A stretch of DNA of 64,000 nucleotides, from NCBI GenBank assembly GCA_030408505.1, contig JAUHQI010000004.1, positions 372,001 through 436,000 of the forward strand. The letters are read 5' to 3'. Below the pieces are notes generated by a model. That model saw only the letters and a program-made list of their open reading frames with translations. It had not been told where the DNA came from and made no database searches. Source of the DNA: Candidatus Sacchlamyda saccharinae. GTDB taxonomy: Bacteria > Chlamydiota > Chlamydiia > Chlamydiales > Rhabdochlamydiaceae. Shown here piece after piece: positions 24,954-33,900 of this stretch; within the stretch, counting starts at the first letter, position 1, and every line of letters starts with the position of its first letter. The position numbers and the translations under genes are program-made.

Positions 24954-26026
24954 CCACCATAACCCTACTCAAAAGCGGTTTCACAAAGCAAGGCGGCGCA
25001 GAAAAATACGCTCGCCTCCTTGCCCACGCCTTTCATGAAAAAGGGTGCCGGGTTCGCGTCTTGACCACAGAACCCGTTACAGAGTCTTTTCCCTTCGAAG
25101 TGATTAGCTACGCCCCCAAAAGCAAAACCAGCGTAAGCCGTCTTTGGGATTTTGAGAGCTTCTGCGATCAATACCTAAAAGCCCACCCCACCGACATCAT
25201 CTTTGGCAATGACCGCAACCGCTGCCAAACCCACCTAAGAGCCGGTTCAGGCGTCCATAAAGCGTATCTTTTGCACCGGAAACAATACGAGCCCAAGTGG
25301 AAAAATTTTAGACATTTGCTCAACCCTCTGCACACCTCCCTCCTTCACATCGAAAAACTAAGCTTTGAGCACCCCGACCTCAAAGTCCTCTTCGTCAACT
25401 CAAACCTCGTCAAAGACGAGATCCTCTCCCACTACGTGATCGACCCCAATAAAATTGAAGTTATCCACAACGGCGTAGAGTGGCAAAACTTCCAACAAGA
25501 TTTCGATACAAGAATAAATACCGATCGCTTTGAACTGCTCTTTGTCGGTAATGGCTTTGCCCGCAAAGGGCTAAAGCCCCTCCTCAAAGGACTCGCTCTC
25601 CTCCCCAACGACAGCTACCACCTCACAGTTGTAGGAAACGACAAACACCAAAAACACTTCTTCAAACTGGCCCGGGGCCTAAACGTCACCTTCGCCAGCT
25701 CGCAAAACAACATCCGCCCCTTTCTGCAGAAAGCCGATTGCCTCGTCATCCCCTCTCACTACGACCCCTTTGCCAACGTCACCGTCGAGGCGCTTGCCAT
25801 GGGCCTCTACGTCGTCTCCTCCAAAACCAACGGCGGCTCAGAAGTACTCACCAAAGAAACGGGCCACATCATCGAAGACCTCTCCAATCCCGATGCAATG
25901 AAAACCGCCCTAGAGACCGCCATGAGCACCAAGAGAGACCCCCTAGCGATTCGCAACTCGGTGAAACACCTCGACTTTTCTACACAACTCAACACCTACA
26001 TCGAAAAATGCTTAGTTACCTCTTAA
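24950..26026 (+). CDS. Glycosyltransferase, GT-B fold, group 1/GT4 type
   Basis: 358 aa. An N-terminal Rossmann-like domain (FTKQGGAEKYARLLAHAF, a GGAEK donor-site pattern seen in LPS heptosyl- and glucosyltransferases) is followed by the GT4 half with IHNGVEWQNF. LFVGNGFARKGLKPLLKGLA and the nucleotide-sugar site FANVTVEALAMGLYVVSS complete it. It resembles LPS core transferases such as WaaG. The start overlaps the ybbR stop as ATGA, and its end overlaps the acyltransferase by 19 nt, so it is embedded between ybbR and lpxL. Its position suggests lipooligosaccharide core assembly, which is inference. Confidence 0.88.
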   Translation: MTTITLLKSGFTKQGGAEKYARLLAHAFHEKGCRVRVLTTEPVTESFPFEVISYAPKSKTSVSRLWDFESFCDQYLKAHPTDIIFGNDRNRCQTHLRAGSGVHKAYLLHRKQYEPKWKNFRHLLNPLHTSLLHIEKLSFEHPDLKVLFVNSNLVKDEILSHYVIDPNKIEVIHNGVEWQNFQQDFDTRINTDRFELLFVGNGFARKGLKPLLKGLALLPNDSYHLTVVGNDKHQKHFFKLARGLNVTFASSQNNIRPFLQKADCLVIPSHYDPFANVTVEALAMGLYVVSSKTNGGSEVLTKETGHIIEDLSNPDAMKTALETAMSTKRDPLAIRNSVKHLDFSTQLNTYIEKCLVTS

Positions 26027-27183
26027 TCAGACTCCTCACCTTCCCCTTTGCCTACCTCCCCTACAAAGCTATCCATGCCCTTGGAAAACCCCTCGGCCTA
26101 CTTGCCTACTACCTCATCCCAAAATTCCGCAAAAGAGCTCTTTCCAACCTCGCCCTCTCCAACCTCAAAGTAGACCCGATCCAAACCGCCAAAAAAAGCC
26201 TCCAGAGCCTGATGATCACCTGCCTTGAGTACCCTAGACTCGCTCGCGAAAAAGAGGTCTCCCGGATCGCGTCTTGCGACAACCCTGAAGAAGCCGACGC
26301 CATCATGACCAAAGGTAAAGGCGTTATCTTCTTCTGCGGCCACCAAGCCAACTGGGAACTCCTCTTCCTCGAAGGAACTAGCCGCATGCCAGGCGTAGCG
26401 ATCGGCCGCCCCATTAAAAACAAAGCCCTCTACAACTGGGTCCTTGGCATGCGTCAAAAGTTTGGTGGCACCATAATCACACCCAAAAATGCCCTCAAAG
26501 AGGGCTTGCGCGCCCTTAAAAAAGGCAACTTCCTCGGCATCGTCGGCGACCAAGGGATGCCCGATAGCAGCTACCACTCCCCTTTTCTCGGCAGAGAGGC
26601 CTACTCCTCCCCCGCCCCCGCCATGCTTAGCTACAAAACAAACACCCCTCTCATTGTCGCTACCACCACCCGCAAAAACGGCAAATACACCATCCACTAC
26701 GAAAAAGCCCTCTACCCCAACCCCGATGCCCCGATGGAACAGGAAGTCGATCGGCTCATGCGCGCCGCCCTATCCCTCTACGAAGAGAGCATCCGAAAAA
26801 ATCCCCACGAGTGGCTCTGGATCCACAACCGTTGGAAACAACAAACCGTCGGAACCCTCAAACGCCGCTACCGCCAAGACAGCATCGCTTGTATCCTCTC
26901 AGAGAAACTCGACAACCTCGCTCTCCTGCGCACCCTCTACCCCACCGAACACATCACCCTCTTTGCCCCCAAAGAAATCGCCTCCCAAATCACCCTCGAT
27001 GCTGAAATCCGCCCCTACACCCACCTCAAAGACCTCCTCATTGACGACTACCGCTTCAAACTCCTTTTCAACTTCACCCCCAACAAAAAACTCGACCGCC
27101 ACTTCAAAAAACTGAGCGCCCAAGTCATAGCACGTCCCAAAAACCTCCAAGAACTTGAAAACCTGGTGAGACATGCCCCATAA
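26008..27183 (+). CDS. lpxL: Lipid A biosynthesis lauroyl/myristoyl acyltransferase
   Basis: 391 aa. An N-terminal hydrophobic anchor (residues about 3-35) precedes the LpxL/HtrB acyltransferase domain. The catalytic FFCGHQANWELL (the H...E motif, around residue 112-123), GRPIKNKALYNWV and GDQGMPDSSYHSPFLG are present. It adds a secondary acyl chain to lipid A precursors at the inner membrane. About 90 extra C-terminal residues have no family counterpart I know; chlamydial HtrB proteins are also long. The true start is ATG 26008. The long in-frame extension upstream is a shadow of the glycosyltransferase. Confidence 0.92.
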   Translation: MLSYLLIRLLTFPFAYLPYKAIHALGKPLGLLAYYLIPKFRKRALSNLALSNLKVDPIQTAKKSLQSLMITCLEYPRLAREKEVSRIASCDNPEEADAIMTKGKGVIFFCGHQANWELLFLEGTSRMPGVAIGRPIKNKALYNWVLGMRQKFGGTIITPKNALKEGLRALKKGNFLGIVGDQGMPDSSYHSPFLGREAYSSPAPAMLSYKTNTPLIVATTTRKNGKYTIHYEKALYPNPDAPMEQEVDRLMRAALSLYEESIRKNPHEWLWIHNRWKQQTVGTLKRRYRQDSIACILSEKLDNLALLRTLYPTEHITLFAPKEIASQITLDAEIRPYTHLKDLLIDDYRFKLLFNFTPNKKLDRHFKKLSAQVIARPKNLQELENLVRHAP

Positions 27184-27838
27184 CCGCTTTTTCAGCGATC
27201 AGCCCTTCAAAAAAAAGGACCTCATCACCCTCTCCTCCGACGAGTGCAAACATTTGCGCGTTATGCGTAAAGACATTGGCGATACCATCGAGCTCGTCAA
27301 CGGCCAAAACCAACTCGCCCACGCCCAAGTACAGTCTCCCACCGAGGTCCTCCTCACCGAAGTACACACCTCCCCTCCTCCCTCGCGCCAAATCATCCTA
27401 GCCCAGGCCCTACTCAAACCCAAAAACCTCGACCTCGTCATCGAAAAAGGGACCGAGCTGGGCGCCACCACCTTCCTCCTCTTCCCCGCCGAAAAATCCG
27501 ACAAAACCACCCTCTCAACCAACCAGCTCAACCGGTGCCGCCACCTGACCATCTCCGCCCTCAAGCAATGCGGCCGGCTCGACCTCCCCCACATCGAGCT
27601 CCGCCCGCCCCTGGCCAAATGGACCACCTTCCCCTCGAACGCCTACTACGGCTCCCTCAACTCAAATATTTCCTATACACCTCCACTCAAGGACACATGC
27701 CTCTTTGTGGGCCCAGAAGGGGGCTTCACCCCCGAAGAAGAAGCCCTCCTCGCCCAAAAGGCCCAAGGGGTGAGGATCCATCCCTATACCCTTCGCGCTG
27801 AGACAGCAGCGCTCTGCTTTCTCTCTTTATCGTCCTAA
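27173..27838 (+). CDS. rsmE: 16S rRNA (uracil1498-N3)-methyltransferase RsmE
   Basis: 221 aa, SPOUT-class. The N-terminal PUA-like part has HLRVMRKDIGDTIELVNG. The knotted C-terminal domain has EKGTELGATTFLLFPAEKSDK, the SAM-binding LFVGPEGGFTPEEEALL (residues about 179-195) and the final LRAETAAL block. It methylates U1498 in the decoding region of 16S rRNA. It overlaps lpxL by 11 nt and ends the dacA run. Codon use is strongly C-ending like the two genes before it. No terminator hairpin was seen after it. Confidence 0.95.
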   Translation: MPHNRFFSDQPFKKKDLITLSSDECKHLRVMRKDIGDTIELVNGQNQLAHAQVQSPTEVLLTEVHTSPPPSRQIILAQALLKPKNLDLVIEKGTELGATTFLLFPAEKSDKTTLSTNQLNRCRHLTISALKQCGRLDLPHIELRPPLAKWTTFPSNAYYGSLNSNISYTPPLKDTCLFVGPEGGFTPEEEALLAQKAQGVRIHPYTLRAETAALCFLSLSS

Positions 27839-27889
27839 GCCTCTAATAAAGAGTAGATTGTCCACTCAATCCATTTTAAAAAAATTTTA

Positions 27890-27918
27890 TTGACAATTTA
27901 TTAAAATTTTATTAATAT
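27890..27918 (+). promoter_or_regulatory. Sigma-70-type promoter for the 84-aa gene
   Basis: Perfect -35 TTGACA (27890-27895), 17-nt spacer, -10 TAATAT (27913-27918), in an AT-rich gap after rsmE. The predicted start is near 27925, leaving a leader of about 23 nt with AAGAGG before ATG 27948. Confidence 0.7.
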
Positions 27919-27947
27919 TTATATTATAAACAAGAGGTTATAATATA

Positions 27948-28202
27948 ATGGAAGTTGAAAACAAAGTTTATGTAATTAATAGCTTCGGCGTTCGCATGGC
28001 AACACATGAAGAGCTGAAAGCCCCCGACATGTTGCTATGTGTCAAAGATATCTTTAATGCAAGAGGTGAAAAAATACAGATTAAAGTATTAGAAAAAAGG
28101 GTTACACACACACCAGGTGTATTAGATTTTCTTAGAGATCTTATAGGGGGAGTTGGAGAAAGAACCATTCACACTGCTGATGATCACCAAAACGAACTTT
28201 AA
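27948..28202 (+). CDS. Small protein of unknown function
   Basis: 84 aa, soluble and mixed alpha/beta in look, with no recognised domain or signal. It is supported as real by a near-consensus promoter (27890-27918), a Shine-Dalgarno AAGAGG and a factor-independent terminator 18 nt after the stop. It is thus a compact one-gene transcription unit. Its AT-rich composition contrasts with the C-rich dacA-rsmE operon before it. Confidence 0.7.
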   Translation: MEVENKVYVINSFGVRMATHEELKAPDMLLCVKDIFNARGEKIQIKVLEKRVTHTPGVLDFLRDLIGGVGERTIHTADDHQNEL

Positions 28203-28220
28203 AAAATAATATTTATAGCT

Positions 28221-28245
28221 GACTCCTGAAAAGGAGTCTTTTTTT
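28221..28245 (+). terminator. Rho-independent terminator
   Basis: Stem GACTCC/GGAGTC with a 6-nt loop (28221-28238) followed directly by seven T (28239-28245), 18 nt after the stop of the 84-aa gene. Confidence 0.9.
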
Positions 28246-28297
28246 ATATGTAAAAATTTAAATACATAACCCATTAACATTAAATTAATAAATGCTA

Positions 28298-28326
28298 TTG
28301 ACTTTTTGAAATAAAACAACTAAAAT
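28298..28326 (+). promoter_or_regulatory. Sigma-70-type promoter for the 239-aa gene
   Basis: TTGACT (28298-28303), 17-nt spacer, TAAAAT (28321-28326), close to consensus. Start predicted near 28333, with a leader of about 27 nt carrying AAGAGG before ATG 28360. Confidence 0.75.
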
Positions 28327-28359
28327 TGTTACAGAATCTTAAAAAAAGAGGTAATAATT

Positions 28360-29079
28360 ATGTCATTAAGCGGAATTCAAGCGAGCCCAGGAGTATCTAG
28401 CTCTTCAAGTTCCTCGCCAAATTTTTTAGATCGAATTTTTGAGTTTATTTCTAAAATTTTTAGTTGTTTCCAGAGCAACGTAGACACTCCTCAGCATTCA
28501 CCTAGGCCTCTCCGGAAAGAAAGAGTTGTTTATCGTGGACAAACATCAACAACTCCTAGACAAAACAACGAAAAACAAACCCAATTAGGAAGAGCTGAAA
28601 GTGGTAATGAGAAGAAAGGTCCTGACGTTGCAAAATTAGAGAGGGTAGCTACAGAGACTTTAGCTGAAGTTGAGAGAAAACTAGGTGAAATATCTCAGGC
28701 TGAGGCCTCATATGAAATGGTTGCAAATGGTGATGCTTATGTTGCCAGGCTTGTAGCATTAGATAACAGGCTAGCAAGAGCTGGGAAAAGCAAGGTTTTC
28801 ACTCAGAAGGTTATCCAACTTAGATCGATACTCGATGCAAAAAGGAAACAGACAATTGGGCGTCAACAACCCGCTCCGGCTTCAGGCAAAAAAGTCCGCT
28901 TCGCTCCAACTGCTACAAGACCTGCTTCAGCTCCTCAACCCGAGAAAGCTGGAAGAGATAGGTTACAAGCTCTATTAGTAAAACAGCGAGAATTTGCTAT
29001 GAGTGGTCGACAATTACCCGTATTAGAGATTAAAGAGCTTCGAGCTCTTCAAAAGGCTATCCTGCACGTTAATCCCTAG
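28360..29079 (+). CDS. Lineage-specific basic protein, effector-like
   Basis: 239 aa, not recognised. The N-terminus has a Ser run (SSSSSSS, residues 13-19) and a short amphipathic hydrophobic patch (FLDRIFEFISKIFSCF). A disordered basic stretch follows (about 45-90), then a helical block (about 90-150), a Pro/Ala-rich linker (about 168-195) and a C-terminal helix. No signal peptide. A Ser-rich disordered start is common in type III secreted chlamydial proteins, so an effector is plausible but unproven. It has its own strong promoter. The 3' end overlaps the convergent pyk by 11 nt. Confidence 0.65.
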   Translation: MSLSGIQASPGVSSSSSSSPNFLDRIFEFISKIFSCFQSNVDTPQHSPRPLRKERVVYRGQTSTTPRQNNEKQTQLGRAESGNEKKGPDVAKLERVATETLAEVERKLGEISQAEASYEMVANGDAYVARLVALDNRLARAGKSKVFTQKVIQLRSILDAKRKQTIGRQQPAPASGKKVRFAPTATRPASAPQPEKAGRDRLQALLVKQREFAMSGRQLPVLEIKELRALQKAILHVNP

Positions 29080-30850
29080 GATCTGATATTCCAAAAGTGT
29101 CTTCTTCCAGACCGGAAGAAGGCATTTTTTTATATACGGTTCCGCGGGCGGGGTCCATGGTGACGCTGAGACCATCTTGGAGTCTTCGCACTGCTTCGTC
29201 GGCACGGACGATGATGGGAAGCTTTAGCTTTTTGGCAGCTTCGGTTGCCAGGGCCTCGGACTCTTCGTCTTCGGGGTGGTTCTGGAGGATGATCGCTTTG
29301 GCTTTTTTGATGAGGGGCTCGAAGTCGGGGTTGTATTTGGTGAGGACGAGGATTTTGCCGGCGGCGATTTTGGCTTGGGATGGATCGGGTTCGAGGATGA
29401 TTTGGATTGTGCCATCTATTTCGAGTCCTTCGGACTCGTCTCCACGCACAAGCACTTCTCCGATGCTTTCGACGACCATCATGTTTGTGGTGCCGGCAAC
29501 GCCAATGGGCGTGCCTGCGGTGACGACGACGAGGTCGCCGAAGGTGATGAGTTTTTGCGCGCGGGCAAAGGAGCTGGCCAGGGCGAGGGCATCTTGCGCA
29601 TTGGTAATTTGAACCGGCTCGGCGGGGATCACTCCCCAGCTGAAGGCGAGTTGGTGGTAGGTTTTGGCGTTGAAGGTAAGGGCCACAATCGGCATTTCGG
29701 GTCGGAAACGGGAGATGATGCGGGCGGTTGAGCCCGTGGAGGTGAAGGCGAAGATCGCTTTGGCTCCCGAGCTGTAGGCGGTTTTCACAGAGGCTACGGC
29801 GATCGAGGTGGAGATGTCGTGGGATTCAATGCGAGAGTCGCGATAGAAGAGATCGAGGTAAGAGAAGTCTTGTTCTGCTTTTTCAACGATGCTCCGCATG
29901 AGCTTCACGGTTTGGATGGGGTATTTGCCCACGGCCGTCTCGCCAGAGAGCATGATGGCTGAGGTGCTATCGTAAATGGCGTTGGCCACGTCGGAGGCTT
30001 CGGCTCGTGTAGGCCTTGGGTTGTGCATCATCGACTCGAGCATTTGCGTGGCGGTCACGACAGGTTTGGAGGCTTGCACGCACTTGCGGATCATCATTTT
30101 CTGCAGGACGGGAACGTCTTCGATGGGCAGTTCCACGCCAAGATCGCCACGGGCGACCATGATGGCATCGGCCACCTGAAGAATGCTATCAAAGTTCTCG
30201 ACGCCGAGGCTGTTTTCAATTTTGGCGATGATGTGGATCTCAGGCTTGCCCAGGTCATGGAGGAGGGCTTTGATCTCGCGGACATGCTCAGCGGAGCGGA
30301 TGAAGGAGGCAGCAATGAGGTCGACGTCTTGCTCGCAACCGAATTGGATGTCGCGGATGTCTTGCTCGGTCATTGCGGGCAGTGGCACGTTGACGCGGGG
30401 CATATTGACCCCTTTTTGGCTTTTGATCATGCCGGGGTTTAGAAATTTGATGAGGATCCCGTTTTTCTTTGTCTCGACAACTTCTGAGCCGATATAGCCA
30501 TCGTCAAAGAGGACAAAATCTCCTTTTTTTAGAGGCTTGAGGGCCATTTGGGGGGTGATGGGAATGTCTTCTCCGAGGAGGAGTGTTTGGCCCCGTTCGA
30601 CGGAGATGGGGGCCTTCAAGACGTCCACACGGATTTCTGGGCCCTTGGTGTCGAGCATGATCGCGAGGGGCACTCCCCTCTCATCGCGGGCTTTTTTAAG
30701 CTTATCGATGGTCTCTTTGTGGCCTGCATGGGTCCCATGCGAGAAGTTGACCCGGGCCACGTTCATCCCAGCGTCAATTAGCTCTAAAATCTTTTCATAA
30801 GAGCTCACTGCCGGGCCGATGGTACAGATAATTTTGGTACGGGTCCTCAT
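29069..30850 (-). CDS. pyk: Pyruvate kinase with C-terminal PEP-utiliser mobile domain
   Basis: 593 aa. The TIM-barrel part shows TKIICTIGPA at the N-terminus, NFSHG, LDTKGPEIR, the catalytic IIAKIENSLGVENFD, MVARGDLGVELP and ATQMLESM. The allosteric domain follows to about residue 470. A further ~120 residues match the swivelling domain of PEP-utilising enzymes (GKILVLTKYNPDF and MDPARGTVYKKMP), an extension also found in several Gram-positive kinases. It makes ATP and pyruvate from PEP in glycolysis. It is divergent from uvrA with only 52 nt between, the same neighbour as in Chlamydia. Confidence 0.97.
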   Translation of the reverse strand: MRTRTKIICTIGPAVSSYEKILELIDAGMNVARVNFSHGTHAGHKETIDKLKKARDERGVPLAIMLDTKGPEIRVDVLKAPISVERGQTLLLGEDIPITPQMALKPLKKGDFVLFDDGYIGSEVVETKKNGILIKFLNPGMIKSQKGVNMPRVNVPLPAMTEQDIRDIQFGCEQDVDLIAASFIRSAEHVREIKALLHDLGKPEIHIIAKIENSLGVENFDSILQVADAIMVARGDLGVELPIEDVPVLQKMMIRKCVQASKPVVTATQMLESMMHNPRPTRAEASDVANAIYDSTSAIMLSGETAVGKYPIQTVKLMRSIVEKAEQDFSYLDLFYRDSRIESHDISTSIAVASVKTAYSSGAKAIFAFTSTGSTARIISRFRPEMPIVALTFNAKTYHQLAFSWGVIPAEPVQITNAQDALALASSFARAQKLITFGDLVVVTAGTPIGVAGTTNMMVVESIGEVLVRGDESEGLEIDGTIQIILEPDPSQAKIAAGKILVLTKYNPDFEPLIKKAKAIILQNHPEDEESEALATEAAKKLKLPIIVRADEAVRRLQDGLSVTMDPARGTVYKKMPSSGLEEDTFGISDPRD

Positions 30851-30902
30851 ACCTTCATATTACTCTAGACAAAGGTTGTGCTCAATACTATTATAGAGGG
30901 CT

Positions 30903-33900
30903 ATGGCTAGGAAAATTGTCTTAAAAAAGGTTTGCGTCCACAACCTCAAGGAGATCGATCTTGAGCTGGAACCCAATCAGCTCATTGTCTTTTCTGGGGT
31001 GTCGGGCTCGGGAAAGTCCTCGCTTGCCTTCGATACGATCTATACCGAGGGGCAGCGGCGCTATATCGAGTCGCTTTCAACCTTTGCCAGGCGCCATTTG
31101 GGTGAGATGTCCAAACCCGATGCTGAGGTGATCGAAGGAATATCCCCGACGATCGCCATCGAGCAGAAGACGGCAGGGCGCAACCCCAGGTCGACTGTAG
31201 GGACGATGACGGGGATCTATGATTTTTTAAGGATCTTGTACGCCCGTGTTGGGGTGCGTCACTGTCCGGTCAGCGGCGAAGAAGTGACGCCCCAGAGCAC
31301 CGAGCACATTCTGCGGGAGATGGCCAAGTTGCCTGAGAAGGCCAAAATCGTAGTCTTGGCCCCGTTTGCAAAGGGCAAAAAGGGTGAGTTCAAGGATGAG
31401 TTTGCCGAGCTCTTAAGAAAGGGATTTACTCGGGTGCGGCTCGATGGAGAAATGGTGGAGCTCGAAGATGAGATTGCCATCGATGGGAAAAAAGCCCATG
31501 ACCTCGATCTTGTGATCGATCGGATTGTTGTGAAGGAGGAGGACCGGCCAAGGATTGCCGAGGCGGTTACCCAGGCTCTGGATTCAGGTAAGGGCGTAAT
31601 GAGCATTCTCCACATGGATACGGGGCGCGAGCAGGTCTTTTCTGAGCATGCTTACAGCCCTAAATCAGGCCTGAGTTACGGACCTTTGAACCCCCAAGAC
31701 TTTTCGTTTAACCATCCCGCGGGAATGTGCCCCGAGTGCCAGGGCATTGGGACTCTTATGGAGTTTGATGAAGAGAAGATCATCGATCCGGAGAAGAGCA
31801 TCGCAGAAGATTGTTGCTCAATTGCAAGCTCGTACAAGACGGTCCGCTATGGCAATATTTTCGATAACCTAGCAGAAATTTATAAGTTTGATGTCAAAAC
31901 ACCATGGAAAGATCTCTCAAAAGATGCCAAGCGGATCTTCCTAAATGGAACGAAGCGCAAGTGGGTGAAGATGCATTTTACCCACCCAACCAAGCGGCAG
32001 AGCTGGACCGAATATGTCCAGTGGAAAGGCGTATTGCACGATGCCAGGAAACGGTACCAAGAAGCTACGTCTGATTCGTACAAAAATCGGATGGAAGAGT
32101 TGATGGAGGAGTCGGTTTGCGGCGGGTGTAAAGGTACGCGGATTAGACCCTACCCAGGTTCAACGACACTCAAAGGAAAAACGCTGCCGCAGATTGTGGG
32201 GCTATCGATTGCAAAGGCGCTGGAATTTTTCGATGGGATCAAGTTGAACAAGGAAGAAAAACTCATTGCCGAAGAAGTGGTCAAAGAAGTCCGCCAACGC
32301 CTCTTCTTCCTCAACGATGTGGGGCTCCACTATCTGACTTTAGAGCGAACAGCGCCCACGTTGTCTGGTGGAGAGGCGCAGCGGGTCCGCCTCGCTTCGC
32401 AAATCGGCTCGGGGCTCTCCAAGGCTACCTATGTGCTCGATGAGCCATCGATTGGCTTGCATCCACGCGATAATACTAAACTCCTCTCTTCATTGAGGGC
32501 CCTTTGCAATAAAGGGAACACGGTGATTGTGGTTGAGCACGACGAAGAGACAATGCTTGAGGCCGACCACATCGTCGATGTGGGCCCTCTCGCTGGGCAA
32601 CTCGGCGGTGAGATACTCGTCTCTGGAACGCTGCAAGATCTACTGAAAAATCCCCGCTCGATTACGGCCGCGTACCTCACCGGAAAGAAGAAGATCCCCA
32701 TCCCAAAGAAGCGGCGTAAGAAAGGGAAAAATGCAATTGAGATTGTCGGAGCCACCCACCACAACCTCAAAGAGGCCACGGCCAAAATCCCCCTTGAGAT
32801 GCTCGTGGCAGTCACTGGGGTCTCAGGGTCTGGGAAATCGTCTCTGGTTTCAGACATTTTGCACCCCTCTCTATCCAACTTCTTGCACCATGCAAAAATG
32901 AAGGTGGGCAAACACAAGGAGATCAAGGGAATCGAGCACGTCGATAAAGTAATTGCAATCGACCAGTCCCCCATTGGAAGGACACCAAGATCGAACCCTT
33001 CAACATACATCAAGCTTTTTGATCTGATTCGAGACCTGTTCGCCAAACTGCCCGAGGCAGAGGCGATGGGCTACAAAGCGGGCCGCTTTAGTTTCAATGT
33101 CAAGGAAGGCTCCTGCCCCACTTGCACAGGCATGGGAATGGTCAAGATCGACATGGACTTTATGGATGATGAGTGGACTGAGTGCCCCGAATGCAAAGGG
33201 AGACGCTTTGATCAAAAGACCCTCTCCGTAGCTTACAAAGGGAAAAACATCTACGAAGTGCTCGAGATGACCGTCGCGGGCGCACTTGAATTTTTCGATG
33301 CGATCACCCCGATTAAGAAAAAGTTACTTATGCTCCACGAGGTGGGCCTTGGCTACATCAAAATTGGACAGAGCTCGCCTTCCCTTTCTGGCGGAGAGGC
33401 TCAGAGAATTAAGCTGGCCAAAGAGCTCTCCAGACCCTCTACAGGCCAAACCCTCTACATCCTCGATGAGCCAACCACAGGCCTCCACTTCCACGATATT
33501 CATAAGCTCATTGACGTCTTGCAAAAACTCGTCGACAAGAAGAACACAGTCCTTGTGATCGAGCACAACATGGACCTTGTGAAGACGGCCGACTGGATCA
33601 TAGACATTGGCCCTGAAGGGGGCGACCATGGCGGTGAGGTGGTGGCCAGCGGCACGCCAGAGGCCATTGCCAAGCAGAAAACCCCCACCGGCTATGCCGT
33701 TTATGCTGCCCTCAACCCCAAGCCCATCTCTCTCACAACAGCGCCTATAAAGAAACAAAAGTTCGACGATTCGATCCGGATCGAAAAGGCCGAGCAAAAC
33801 AACCTCAAGGGGCTCAACGTTGAAATCCCCCACGGGAAAATCACCGTTTGCACAGGCCCTTCTGGCTCGGGAAAATCCTCTTTGGCCTTTGAGACCGTTT

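Noticed and set aside
25738-26007. 90-codon upstream extension of the acyltransferase frame
   Set aside because: It is the Arg/His-rich shadow of the C-rich glycosyltransferase gene; family homology begins at ATG 26008.
26489-27115. 208-aa Pro/Ser-rich ORF and other long frames over the lpxL-rsmE, pyk and uvrA genes
   Set aside because: Low-complexity products caused by C-rich codon use in the true frames; no initiation signals.
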